A DNA stretch of 64,000 nucleotides from Clostridiales bacterium. Its GTDB lineage: Bacteria > Bacillota > Clostridia > Christensenellales > Christensenellaceae. The stretch's first letter is position 1, and each line of letters begins with the position of its first letter. The stretch spans positions 1-64,000 of the forward strand of contig SVGZ01000003.1 of assembly GCA_015056045.1 (NCBI GenBank), read 5' to 3'. Position numbers and translations under genes: made by a program. Shown in pieces: positions 22,840 through 31,417 of this stretch. Below the pieces are notes generated by a model. That model ran no database searches. It was not told the origin of the DNA and saw only the letters and a program-made list of their open reading frames with translations.

Positions 22840-25593
22840 ATGGCTAGAGAAAAATTATTGCTCAATACCGGTTGGCGAATTTTTGTTGGTGATCCGCCGG
22901 TTATCGAGCGCAGAAATGACATCATGGACCAGACTTACCGCCAGACAAGAGCCGAAAATGCTCTTGGTGCTGCAAGACGCGACTATGATGACTCCACATG
23001 GCGCATGGTCACGATCCCGCACGATTACATCGATGAGATCGAACCGAATGACAAGGAAAACGGTCCTCATGGTTCGAGACCGCTCGTTAACGCATGGTAC
23101 AGAAGAACCTTCAAGATCGACGCTGCACGCGAAGGCGACCGCATCACACTCCTCTTCGACGGCGTTGCTATTGAATGCGATGTTTATGTCAACTCCATGC
23201 TTCTCTATCACAACACGACCGCAGGTACATCCTTTGAAGTCGACATCACAGATGTAGCCCGCTTCGGCGACAACATCAACGTCGTTTCCGTCTATTGCGA
23301 ATGCAAGGACAAATTCGAAGGCTGGTATTATGAAGGCGGCGGTATTTACAGAAACGTCTGGCTCTGCGCACAGGACAGACTTGCTGTTGACCTTTGGGGT
23401 ACATACGTCAAAGCTGAAGACAAAGGCTGCCATTGGGATACCGAGATCGAAACAACGATCCGCAACGATTATTTCGACTGCAAAACCGCAGAAGTCACAA
23501 ACACACTTTTTGACGCTGCAGGCAACAAAGTCGGCGAAGCTTCGGATACACTTGAAGTTCCTTTCCGCAGCACAGCTGTCTTAAAGCAGAACATCGCTGT
23601 TGCAAACCCCGCACTTTGGAGCATTGATGAGCCGAACCTTTACAAAATGCTCACCGTCGTTTCCGAAAACGGCAAAGTTGTCGATGAATACGAAACAACA
23701 TACGGCTACCGTACATTTGAATTCTCGCCCGAAAAAGGCCTCCTCTTAAACGGCAAGCACGTTCAGATCCGCGGCTTTGCAAACCATATGACCTATGCAG
23801 GCGTTGGCCAGGCGATCAGCAAATCCATGAACGAATACCGCATCAAGAGAATGAAGGATCTTGGTTCCAACGCATTCCGCTGCGCACACAGCCCGCACGA
23901 CATCGCTCTTTATGATGCCTGCGATAAACTCGGTATGCTCGTCCTCGATGAAAACCGTATCTTCCACTCCTCTTCCATCGTTATGGCAGAACTGGAAAGC
24001 ATGATCAAGCGCGACCGCAACCATCCTTCCATTTTCATGTGGTCCCTTTTCAACGAAGAAGACTCCATCAACAGAAAGCTCGGTCAGAATATGTTCCGTG
24101 CGCTTTCCGCAAGAGTCAAACAGCTTGACCCGACAAGACCTTCCACAGGCGCAACACTTTTCGGCTTAACCGCAGAAAACTCCCTCGAAGATCACGGCGT
24201 TATCGGCGTCAACTACAACATCACATGGTATGACTGGGTACATGAACATTATCCGAACAAGGCGATCTACGGTTCCGAATGTGCAATGCGCTTCACAAAG
24301 ACCGGCATCGACGCTTGGCGCGAAATGGATATTCGTCCGTGGTTCATGGGCGGCTTTATGTGGACAGCCTGGCCGCAGCACAACGGTCACGCTTACCCGA
24401 TCCAGTATGCAACGCTCACACCCTTGGACAACATCGGCGAAGCAAGCGATACTTTCCATCAGTATGCTGCTTATTGGAGCGATGACGTTCCTTACTGCAA
24501 AGTTGCCCCGAACTGGGATTTCGAAAACGATATGCTCGGCAAACCCGTTACCGTCACCGTATTCACAAACGGCGATGAAGCAGAGCTCTTCCTCAACGGC
24601 GAAAGCCTCGGCAAGAAAGCTGTTGATAAATATGAAATGGCTTCCTATGAAGTCGCATATCAGCCCGGTGAATTAAAGGCGATCGTCACAAAAGACGGCA
24701 AGGCATTTGCAGAAGACAGCTGCAAGACAGCAGGCGAACCCGTTGCCTTAAAGCTCAGCCTGAGAAACATCGAATCCGTCAAGGCAGACGGCAGCGATGT
24801 TGCGATCATCACTGCTTCCATGATCGATAAAGACGGCAACGAGACCTTAAAAGAGATCGGCAAATGGATCAAGTTCGAAGCGAACGAAAACGGCGAGATC
24901 ATTTCCTCGATTTCCTCCGCAACAAGAGACACAAGCGTCTGGGCAGGCAATACATCCGTTCAGGCATATGCAGGCAAAGCACAGGTTCTCGTCCGCTCGC
25001 TCGCAAAAGACGGCGACCTCATCGTAACGGCTGCTGCAGAAGGCCTCGAAGGTGCAAAGATCATCATCGAACGCGAAGCTGCCCAGATCAAGCTCGTCGA
25101 AGCTGAACCCTGCCACTACATCTATAAGTGGAAGCTCTGCCCGATCGCTTATGAAAAGAAGCCGAACATGGAACTTATCATGAAGCAGGATCAGAGCGCA
25201 AACTGGAAATACGAAGATATCGGCTGCGGTGCTCCTTCGATGCTCATGCACATCTTCCCGAAGAACGGCATGACAAACTTTGCAAAAGGCGAAAAAGAAG
25301 GCTACCTCGTTTACCGAGCAGAAGCAGTTGTCCCGGCAATGAACCTCAAAGGCAAAAAGGTTGCTCTTGAATTTGAAGGCATTGACGGCCGTGCAGATGT
25401 TTACGTCCGCGGCGAAGGCAAAGAAGCTTATGGCTACAAAGATTTCTATGTCATCACCGAATTCGACGTCGGTTCGCTGACCGTTGACTGCAGCAACTTC
25501 GTTCCCGGCGATAAAGTTATCATCTGGGTATGCGTTGACGCAGATAAGGGCAATGCAAGCGTAGACTGGCCGGTTCGCTGGACGCTTATCTAA
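22840..25593 (+). CDS. GH2 family glycosidase (second of four)
   Basis: A 917-residue cytoplasmic GH2 enzyme. The layout is an N-terminal jelly roll (about 10-190), an immunoglobulin-like domain (to about 290), a TIM barrel (about 300-580) and C-terminal beta domains ending in a second jelly-roll-like module (LEFEGIDGRADVYV). Acid/base is Glu406 in FNEED and nucleophile Glu480 in YGSECA. Unlike the first GH2 here, the barrel keeps the usual FMWTAWPQHNGH and late tryptophan block after the nucleophile. No signal peptide. A palindromic promoter suggests induction by a sugar. Substrate is not known; beta-galactosides or beta-glucuronides are the family's usual ones. Confidence 0.94.
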   Translation: MAREKLLLNTGWRIFVGDPPVIERRNDIMDQTYRQTRAENALGAARRDYDDSTWRMVTIPHDYIDEIEPNDKENGPHGSRPLVNAWYRRTFKIDAAREGDRITLLFDGVAIECDVYVNSMLLYHNTTAGTSFEVDITDVARFGDNINVVSVYCECKDKFEGWYYEGGGIYRNVWLCAQDRLAVDLWGTYVKAEDKGCHWDTEIETTIRNDYFDCKTAEVTNTLFDAAGNKVGEASDTLEVPFRSTAVLKQNIAVANPALWSIDEPNLYKMLTVVSENGKVVDEYETTYGYRTFEFSPEKGLLLNGKHVQIRGFANHMTYAGVGQAISKSMNEYRIKRMKDLGSNAFRCAHSPHDIALYDACDKLGMLVLDENRIFHSSSIVMAELESMIKRDRNHPSIFMWSLFNEEDSINRKLGQNMFRALSARVKQLDPTRPSTGATLFGLTAENSLEDHGVIGVNYNITWYDWVHEHYPNKAIYGSECAMRFTKTGIDAWREMDIRPWFMGGFMWTAWPQHNGHAYPIQYATLTPLDNIGEASDTFHQYAAYWSDDVPYCKVAPNWDFENDMLGKPVTVTVFTNGDEAELFLNGESLGKKAVDKYEMASYEVAYQPGELKAIVTKDGKAFAEDSCKTAGEPVALKLSLRNIESVKADGSDVAIITASMIDKDGNETLKEIGKWIKFEANENGEIISSISSATRDTSVWAGNTSVQAYAGKAQVLVRSLAKDGDLIVTAAAEGLEGAKIIIEREAAQIKLVEAEPCHYIYKWKLCPIAYEKKPNMELIMKQDQSANWKYEDIGCGAPSMLMHIFPKNGMTNFAKGEKEGYLVYRAEAVVPAMNLKGKKVALEFEGIDGRADVYVRGEGKEAYGYKDFYVITEFDVGSLTVDCSNFVPGDKVIIWVCVDADKGNASVDWPVRWTLI

Positions 25594-25607
25594 GCCAATG
25601 AAACTTA

Positions 25608-25637
25608 AAGAGAGAGTTTTATACTCTCTCTTTTTTT
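25608..25637 (+). terminator. Intrinsic terminator
   Basis: GAGAGAG and CTCTCTC with a TTTTATA loop, followed by seven T. Confidence 0.9.
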
Positions 25638-25666
25638 GTACAAAAATACTGAAATTTTTATTCTCG

Positions 25667-25695
25667 TTTACAAAGCCGATACAATTTGTTATGAT
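25667..25695 (+). promoter_or_regulatory. Promoter of SIS-ROK gene pair
   Basis: TTTACA (25667-25672), 17-base spacer, TATGAT (25690-25695), 40 bases before the start. Confidence 0.7.
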
Positions 25696-25734
25696 AAATT
25701 TATCCTATAAAAACGCATTTTTTGGGAGAGATCC

Positions 25735-26373
25735 ATGCTAAACGAAAGACAAAAGGCTGTTTTGACACAGTTTTTACAGCGGAATCCTGCGCTGCAAGGC
25801 GAAAAAGAAAATCTGCTTTCGGCATACCGCTTGCTGAAGGATTGTTATGACGGCAGCGGTTTGGTTTTGACCTGCGGAAACGGCGGAAGTGCAGCGGACA
25901 GCGAGCATATCGTCGGCGAACTGATGAAAGGATTTCTTTCGAGAAGACCTCTTAATGAAAAAGATTCGGCTGTTTTTACAGGTTTAGCCGATGATAATTT
26001 CCCGAAAAAGCTGCAGAAAGCGCTTCCGGCAATAGCGCTCGTTTCGCAGACTGCACTGCTCTCTGCCTACGCAAACGATGTGGATGCCTCGATGGTTTTT
26101 GCACAGCAGGCGTATGCTTATGCAAAGGAAAATGACGTTCTGATCGGGCTTTCGACTTCGGGCAATTCGGCAAATGTCGTGAATGCGGCGATCGCGGCAA
26201 AGGCAAAAGGTGCAAAAGTCATCGCTTTGACCGGCGAAAAAGAAAGCAGGCTTTCAGAACTTGCGGATGTTGCTTTCCGTGTTCCGTCACAGGAAACTTT
26301 TATTGTGCAAGAATACCATCTTCCGATTTATCATGCACTTTGCGCTTTGATCGAGCTTGCTTACTTTACATAA
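25735..26373 (+). CDS. SIS-domain isomerase, GmhA-like
   Basis: A 212-residue phosphosugar isomerase-type protein. The block CGNGGSAADSEHIVGEL and the second phosphate loop GLSTSGNSANVVNA match sedoheptulose-7-phosphate isomerase (GmhA) and related DiaA proteins. A late glutamate-histidine pair in FIVQEYHLPIYH corresponds to the catalytic region of GmhA. A GGGAGAG site precedes the start. It lies 10 bases before a ROK kinase gene, so the pair probably handles one phosphosugar. A heptose role is only one option, since this Firmicute shows no LPS genes. Confidence 0.88.
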   Translation: MLNERQKAVLTQFLQRNPALQGEKENLLSAYRLLKDCYDGSGLVLTCGNGGSAADSEHIVGELMKGFLSRRPLNEKDSAVFTGLADDNFPKKLQKALPAIALVSQTALLSAYANDVDASMVFAQQAYAYAKENDVLIGLSTSGNSANVVNAAIAAKAKGAKVIALTGEKESRLSELADVAFRVPSQETFIVQEYHLPIYHALCALIELAYFT

Positions 26374-26383
26374 GGAAAATTCT

Positions 26384-27322
26384 ATGAAAAAAACGATTCA
26401 GATCGCCGGCATAGACATCGGCGGAACAAAATGTGCGGTTCTGCACGCAGATTATTCTGACGGTGAATGCCATATCACGAGCAAAAACAGTTTTAAGACA
26501 GCGGATTACAAAAACCCGATGGATGCGCTTGCAAAAATGGAAGAGCTTTTATCTCTGCATCCTTTTTCGGCGATCGGCATCAGCTGCGGAGGACCTCTCG
26601 ACAGTAAAAAAGGTATTATCTTATCGCCGCCGAACCTGCCCGGTTGGGATGAGATCCGCATCAAAGAATATTTTGAGGAAAAATTTGCCGTTCCCTGCCA
26701 TATCAACAACGATGCTAACGCCTGCGCTTTGGCGGAATGGAAGATCGGCGCAGGAAAAGGCATGGATAATGTTATTTTTATGACTTTCGGAACGGGTTTG
26801 GGCGCCGGGCTCATCCTTGATGGGAAACTTTTTGCCGGAACAAACGATATGGCCGGTGAAATCGGTCATGTCCGACTTTCGCCTTTCGGCTCCGTCGGCT
26901 ATGGAAAAGCGGGTTCTGCGGAAGGTTTCTGCAGCGGCAGCGGTATCCGTCAGCTCGCTTTATCGAGGCTTCTTGAATTAAAACAGCTCGGCATCAGGCA
27001 TTTCCTCCACGAAAAAGGCGAAGAACTTTCCGCTTATGATGTTTTTCTGGCGGCAAGAAACGGCGATGCTCTGGCAAAGGACATCATCCGCATCACGGGC
27101 GAAAAACTCGGCGAAATCTGTGCGATTCTGGTCGATCTCTTAAACCCCGAGGCGATCGTCATCGGCAGTATTTATGCAAGAAACGAAGACCTGCTCTTTC
27201 CCATTGCGAACGAGGTTTTACGAAAAGAATCCCTTGCGCTTTCCTATGGCTGCGTAAAGATATTGCCGGCGGCACTTGGCGAAGAGATCGGCGATTATGC
27301 GGCGCTCATGTGCGCAATATAA
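26384..27322 (+). CDS. ROK family sugar kinase
   Basis: A 312-residue cytoplasmic ROK protein. Phosphate motif DIGGTK (about 11-16), the sugar-binding GISCGGPLD segment, catalytic aspartate in NNDANACA, ATP motif FGTGLGAG and GEIGHV with its histidine are intact. The CXCGXXGCXE zinc motif of most ROK kinases is not seen; the region reads SAEGFCSGSGI. No DNA-binding N-domain, so it is a kinase rather than a repressor. The start MKKTIQIAG follows AAGGA. It is coupled to the SIS gene; a glucose, mannose or N-acetylated sugar substrate is likely. Confidence 0.9.
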   Translation: MKKTIQIAGIDIGGTKCAVLHADYSDGECHITSKNSFKTADYKNPMDALAKMEELLSLHPFSAIGISCGGPLDSKKGIILSPPNLPGWDEIRIKEYFEEKFAVPCHINNDANACALAEWKIGAGKGMDNVIFMTFGTGLGAGLILDGKLFAGTNDMAGEIGHVRLSPFGSVGYGKAGSAEGFCSGSGIRQLALSRLLELKQLGIRHFLHEKGEELSAYDVFLAARNGDALAKDIIRITGEKLGEICAILVDLLNPEAIVIGSIYARNEDLLFPIANEVLRKESLALSYGCVKILPAALGEEIGDYAALMCAI

Positions 27323-27367
27323 ATATGAGGGAATTTCCCTCTTTTTCTTTCTTTTTCGAAATTTTAT

Positions 27368-27396
27368 TTTACTATTTGTATCATTTCTGTTATCAT
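27368..27396 (+). promoter_or_regulatory. Promoter of degenerate ROK gene
   Basis: TTTACT (27368-27373), 17-base spacer, TATCAT (27391-27396), 39 bases before the TTG start. Confidence 0.6.
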
Positions 27397-27435
27397 ATGT
27401 GGTATTGATCATCTTTAATTTTGGAGTGTAGCGGA

Positions 27436-28341
27436 TTGAAAAGGATCATTGGTATTGATATTGGCAGAAAAAAATGCAGCGTCATTCATGCGGATTTTGA
27501 CGGAAACAGCTTCCGCATCCTGCAGAAAGTCATTTTTCTTTTAGAGGCGGATTACAACACGGCTGAGCTTGCGATCGAACGGCTCGACGAGCTTCTTCAT
27601 ATGTATGATTTTGAAGCGATCGGCATCAGCTGCAGCGGACCTCTCGACAGCAAAAACGGCATTCTCATTTCGCCGCAATACCTTCCCGGTTGGAGTAACC
27701 TGCGCTTAAAGGAACATTTTGAAGAGAAATTCGGCGTTCCCTGTCAGCTGCATCACGATGTCAATGCCTGTGCTTTGGCGGAATGGAAGCTCGGTGCAGG
27801 AAAAGGCATGGAAAACCTTGTTTACCTGACTTTCGGAACGGAGCTTGATTCGGGGCTGATCTTAAACGGAAAGCTCTACATCGGCGCAAACGATATGGCC
27901 GGTGAGATCGGGCAGATCCGCTTATCCAAACACGCCACGGCAGATGATTTCTGCAGCAGCGACGGCATCCGCAAGCTGACCTTTAAAAAGCTCGACGAAT
28001 TAAAAGAACTTGGGATCGAACATCCTCTGCAGAAAAAGGGCAACTATCTTTCTGCGTTTGACGTTTTTGAAGCGGCAAAACAGGGCGATAAGCTGGCAAT
28101 GCAGATCATCCGCACCTCTGCGGAAAAGCTCGGGCATCTTATTGCCTGCATTGCGGATTTCCTGAACCCCGAAGCGGTCATCATCGGCAATTATTACGCA
28201 AGAAATGCGGAAGTGCTTCTTCCGATCATCCGCGAAGTTGTCGACAGAGAGGCAAACCCGATCTCATCAACCTTAAAGATCCTTCCCTCAAAGCTTGGCG
28301 ACAGCATCTGGGATCTCGGTGCGCTCATGTGCGCTTTATAA
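27436..28341 (+). CDS. Degenerate ROK paralogue, likely pseudokinase
   Basis: A 301-residue paralogue of the preceding ROK kinase, similar end to end. Nucleotide motifs are damaged: DIGGTK is DIGRKK, FGTGLGAG is FGTELDSG, and the metal histidine in GEIGHV is Gln (GEIGQI). The sugar side is better kept (GISCSGPLD, HHDVNACALAEW with its aspartate). It probably binds sugar without phosphorylating it, and might sense sugar or pair with the active kinase. The start is TTG, chosen by GGAG nine bases upstream; another TTG lies five codons earlier. It has its own promoter and terminator. Confidence 0.85.
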   Translation: MKRIIGIDIGRKKCSVIHADFDGNSFRILQKVIFLLEADYNTAELAIERLDELLHMYDFEAIGISCSGPLDSKNGILISPQYLPGWSNLRLKEHFEEKFGVPCQLHHDVNACALAEWKLGAGKGMENLVYLTFGTELDSGLILNGKLYIGANDMAGEIGQIRLSKHATADDFCSSDGIRKLTFKKLDELKELGIEHPLQKKGNYLSAFDVFEAAKQGDKLAMQIIRTSAEKLGHLIACIADFLNPEAVIIGNYYARNAEVLLPIIREVVDREANPISSTLKILPSKLGDSIWDLGALMCAL

Positions 28342-28352
28342 AAAAACAAAAC

Positions 28353-28382
28353 CCCGAAAGTTTCATGCTTTCGGGATTTTTT
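28353..28382. terminator. Bidirectional terminator
   Basis: CCCGAAAG and CTTTCGGG pair around TTTCATG, followed by ATTTTTT. It lies between converging genes and an A-rich run on the left suits the other direction. Confidence 0.9.
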
Positions 28383-28383
28383 A

Positions 28384-28611
28384 TTAAAGATTATTTTCGT
28401 ATTTTTCCGTTTCGATCACGAGCTTTTTGCACTTCGGGCAGCAATAAGCCTCAACATGATGCGGCGAAAACATGGGAGAAAGCAGACGCAATGCATACCG
28501 CTCTTTTCCATCGGGAAGAAGGCTCAATTTATGCTTTCTTTCGCTGAAAAGCGCAGCACCGCAGTTCAGGTAGCCTTTTATCATTTCTGTTTCGCAATAG
28601 GGGCAATGCAT
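28384..28611 (-). CDS. DUF6487-type zinc-ribbon protein
   Basis: A 75-residue protein with two CxxC knuckles: CPYC at residues 3-6 and CPKC near 57-60, joined by a beta-rich stretch. MHCPYCETEMIKGYL at the start and CPKCKKLVIE at the end fit the DUF6487 family. It probably binds one zinc; function is not known. It starts 14 bases after the HAD phosphatase gene and is the last gene of the long leftward operon. Confidence 0.75.
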   Translation of the reverse strand: MHCPYCETEMIKGYLNCGAALFSERKHKLSLLPDGKERYALRLLSPMFSPHHVEAYCCPKCKKLVIETEKYENNL

Positions 28612-28625
28612 CGGCTTACTCCTTT

Positions 28626-29474
28626 TTAATCAACATCCATATCTTTAAGCTGCTTTCGGTGAAGGTTTTCGAGCTTGCTTGTGATGGAGATTTTCCGCAA
28701 AATATCTTTGACCGTTTTATCGAGTCGGCTTCCGCTTCGGTAATCGGCTTTCATGGCAAAATCAACACGGCCGTCGTTGATCAGTTCGATCGCCGTTTTG
28801 CCGGGCTGATCGGGATAGACCGCGATCGAAGTGCCGCCGTATTCGCGGACGAGCTTCATACAGGGAACATCCGTAAAACCATCCCCGATATAGATCATAT
28901 TGCGGAATGGGATCGGTCTTTCCTCTTTCGGGACGTATTTATTGAGCTCCGCATTTTTTGAAAGGTCTAAAATTCCTTTGTTGATGCGGAAAATATACTG
29001 CGTTTTACCCGTATAATTGACGGAATTTTTCGGCCAATCGGCAACACCGTTTTCGTCGTAATGAAATTCGCAGGCATAGACTTCCTTGATCTCAGGATAG
29101 ATCGAACAGCCTTCGATGATCTCTTTTAAGCCGGAAGAAATAATGTAATGCTCGAGGATCAGGTCGTTTTCCTCTGCAAATTCGTTCATGCGGGAAAACC
29201 AGTTTTCCACACCGGGATAGAGATCGATGGCTTTCCCGAGCGAAACGAAAGATTCCCTGTTCAAAGGCTGCCTTGCGGCTCTGCTTTCACGCACCATCAT
29301 ATACATACAGGCGAGGATGCCGTCCATATGCTCGGCACTTGCAAGGCCGTTGGCAAGCTTCCAGAATTCATCCGCTTCCATACCGATGCGTGGGATAAAG
29401 CTGTATTCCTGCATATCCTTTGGGCAAAGCGTTTTATCAAAATCATAGATGATTGCTGCTTTATTTTTTGCCAT
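28626..29474 (-). CDS. HAD-superfamily phosphatase
   Basis: A 282-residue cytoplasmic protein. Motif I is DFDKTLC near residue 12, where the first aspartate is the nucleophile. Motif II is the IISSG serine block, and motif IV is GDGFTD. The cap insert between motifs I and II is helical, as in phosphoserine phosphatase-like HAD members. Substrate is not known. The start MAKNKAA follows AAAGGAA; ten upstream codons in frame lack support. It is 13 bases downstream of a P-loop NTPase gene in the c-di-AMP operon. Confidence 0.87.
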   Translation of the reverse strand: MAKNKAAIIYDFDKTLCPKDMQEYSFIPRIGMEADEFWKLANGLASAEHMDGILACMYMMVRESRAARQPLNRESFVSLGKAIDLYPGVENWFSRMNEFAEENDLILEHYIISSGLKEIIEGCSIYPEIKEVYACEFHYDENGVADWPKNSVNYTGKTQYIFRINKGILDLSKNAELNKYVPKEERPIPFRNMIYIGDGFTDVPCMKLVREYGGTSIAVYPDQPGKTAIELINDGRVDFAMKADYRSGSRLDKTVKDILRKISITSKLENLHRKQLKDMDVD

Positions 29475-29487
29475 GACAAATTCCTTT

Positions 29488-30171
29488 TTATGCGAAAAGA
29501 TCAAACCATTCCGGGCGCAGATGCAGCGTTACGGGTAAAATCTCCGCATCGTATAAAACATCTTTGTTTTCTTCTATAAGCTCCGGCATAACGGCATGAT
29601 AACGAATGGGAAGGCCTGTCCTTTTTGAAACTTCGCGGACGATCTCCGCACCTTCGATAAGGCATTGCCTGTCGGTCGCTTTGGCGAGGTTGGTGTTGTT
29701 GATGAGTGCGGTGATCTTCATGCGGCTGCAATCTTCGATCTCGTGCAGAAGGTCGATGATGTCTTCGGGCGTTTCCTGCATCGGTCGCTTGGCATTGATA
29801 ACCATGAAAAACTCCGTTTCATCCCAGACTTTTTTAAAGCGTTCGGCTAAAATCCCCAGAACCGTTGCCCCATCGGGATCTCCGCCGCTGTCGAAAACGA
29901 GGAATTTCTTATCCGAATCGAATGCGGAATACATCCTTGGGCTCAAAGACGGCGTATCATACTGCGTTCCCGCAAAACCGGGCGAGACAAGCTCTACCCC
30001 ATTTTCCGAAAGCAGCTCTTTCTGTGAGCTGGATTTGAAATAGGGGTTGATCAGGTCCATATCGACAAGCATGGCACTGCCGTATTTTTTTGCGCCGTAA
30101 AGCGCCGTATTGACCGATATTTCTGTTTTTCCGCTGCCGAAATTGCCGGCAAAAATATTATATTTCTTCAT
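29488..30171 (-). CDS. P-loop NTPase, ParA/MinD-like
   Basis: A 227-residue cytoplasmic NTPase starting MKKYNIFAGNFGSGKTE: Walker A is GNFGSGKT (9-16). MLVDMDLINPYF follows as the A' motif, and FLVFDSGGDPDG acts as Walker B and switch II. The fold is SIMIBI/ParA-like but the target is unknown. A longer frame would begin inside cdaR, so this start is preferred; it overlaps the cdaR stop by 14 bases and is thus coupled. In many Firmicutes the gene after cdaA-cdaR is glmM, which is missing here. Confidence 0.85.
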   Translation of the reverse strand: MKKYNIFAGNFGSGKTEISVNTALYGAKKYGSAMLVDMDLINPYFKSSSQKELLSENGVELVSPGFAGTQYDTPSLSPRMYSAFDSDKKFLVFDSGGDPDGATVLGILAERFKKVWDETEFFMVINAKRPMQETPEDIIDLLHEIEDCSRMKITALINNTNLAKATDRQCLIEGAEIVREVSKRTGLPIRYHAVMPELIEENKDVLYDAEILPVTLHLRPEWFDLFA

Positions 30172-31417
30172 CTGCTGCGGGTATTGTGATATCTGCGTTG
30201 GAAAGGCTGAGCCTGACTTTTGCCATATCGATGCCTTCGATCTTTTCGATCTCAAGCGGAACAAGGTATGTTCCTGCACTTAAATTTGCTGCATCGGCAT
30301 AAATCACGAGCTTCTTTGCCTCAAGCTGACTGACGACAGAACCGGGGCCTGTTACCGTAACATCGACAATGCGCTGATTGATCACGGCATCATCATTGCC
30401 GCGCACTTCGATCGGGACACCACGGAAAACTTTTGTCAGTTCGATTTCTGTAATTTCAAGGACGACCGTTACCGTTCTCGGTGCCAGATAGCTGACGCCG
30501 TCGAGCTCTTCAACGGTTGCGTTGATCGCCTGCAGACCCGTAAGACCTTTAACGCTGATCGGTTCAAGCGCAAGCTTTTCGATCGATTCGATAAGCTCCG
30601 CATCGCCTGCAATCTGCATCGAAGTCGGCTGTACGCTGATCTCCGAAACTTCATAGCCTTCGGGGATGTTTTCGATGATCGTATTTTCAAGGCTTGCGGC
30701 AATTTCTACCTCACGCATCGGCAAAACACGAACTGTTGCCGAAACGGAAGGTGCTCCGCCGATGATCAGGCTGCCATATTCGACCTTGTTGCCCGAATAA
30801 TTGAGAAGATTTGTTGACCAGCTCTTTGTGATCGTATCTTTAAGGCCGACGATGCTGATCATACACTTTGCCTCGGTGACTCTTCTGACGACGGATTCCG
30901 CACCTTTTAAGGTAACGGTATTGTTTAAAAATTCGGGTTCAAAGACATGGTAACCGAGCTCAGGTTCGCCGGTATATTCATAGGTCACGGGAACCTGACG
31001 TTCAACGATATTTTCTGCCATAACGGTAATTTCCGAAGGTGTAACGGATTTGACGATGCCGTATTTTGTTTCGACATTGACGGAAAGAACGGCTTCGCCA
31101 TCGCTGTTGATCGAAGAGAGATCGATATGTGCGGTGACGTTGTTGGAATTGATGAAGCGGTGATCATTCTGTTCCGCTTCGATATCGACGTCGATGCTGT
31201 ATTCTTCAAGCAAACCCTCTGTCACGATAAGGTGCTTTGCCTCAAGCTCGCTTGTTCCCATAACGGCAAGGGTAATATCATTCACTTCACAGCGGCGAAC
31301 AGGGTTTGAATCGACGAGGATATAGCTCCAGATGATAAAGGCAAAGAGGAAAACAACCAGCTTCTGCCAGAAATTATGTCTTACGGTATCCCAAATAAAC
31401 TGCAATACTTTTTTCAT
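30158..31417 (-). CDS. cdaR: CdaR, YbbR-domain regulator of c-di-AMP synthase
   Basis: A 419-residue membrane-anchored protein: one N-terminal helix (about 16-33, FLFAFIIWSYILVDSNP) and then four YbbR repeats facing outside. Repeats are seen as EITVMAENIVERQVPVTYEY, IVGLKDTITKSW and VDVTVTGPGSVV. CdaR binds CdaA and modulates c-di-AMP synthesis in response to envelope or osmotic state. It starts within the cdaA stop (overlap of four bases) and its end overlaps the NTPase gene. No odd features. Confidence 0.93.
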   Translation of the reverse strand: MKKVLQFIWDTVRHNFWQKLVVFLFAFIIWSYILVDSNPVRRCEVNDITLAVMGTSELEAKHLIVTEGLLEEYSIDVDIEAEQNDHRFINSNNVTAHIDLSSINSDGEAVLSVNVETKYGIVKSVTPSEITVMAENIVERQVPVTYEYTGEPELGYHVFEPEFLNNTVTLKGAESVVRRVTEAKCMISIVGLKDTITKSWSTNLLNYSGNKVEYGSLIIGGAPSVSATVRVLPMREVEIAASLENTIIENIPEGYEVSEISVQPTSMQIAGDAELIESIEKLALEPISVKGLTGLQAINATVEELDGVSYLAPRTVTVVLEITEIELTKVFRGVPIEVRGNDDAVINQRIVDVTVTGPGSVVSQLEAKKLVIYADAANLSAGTYLVPLEIEKIEGIDMAKVRLSLSNADITIPAADEEI

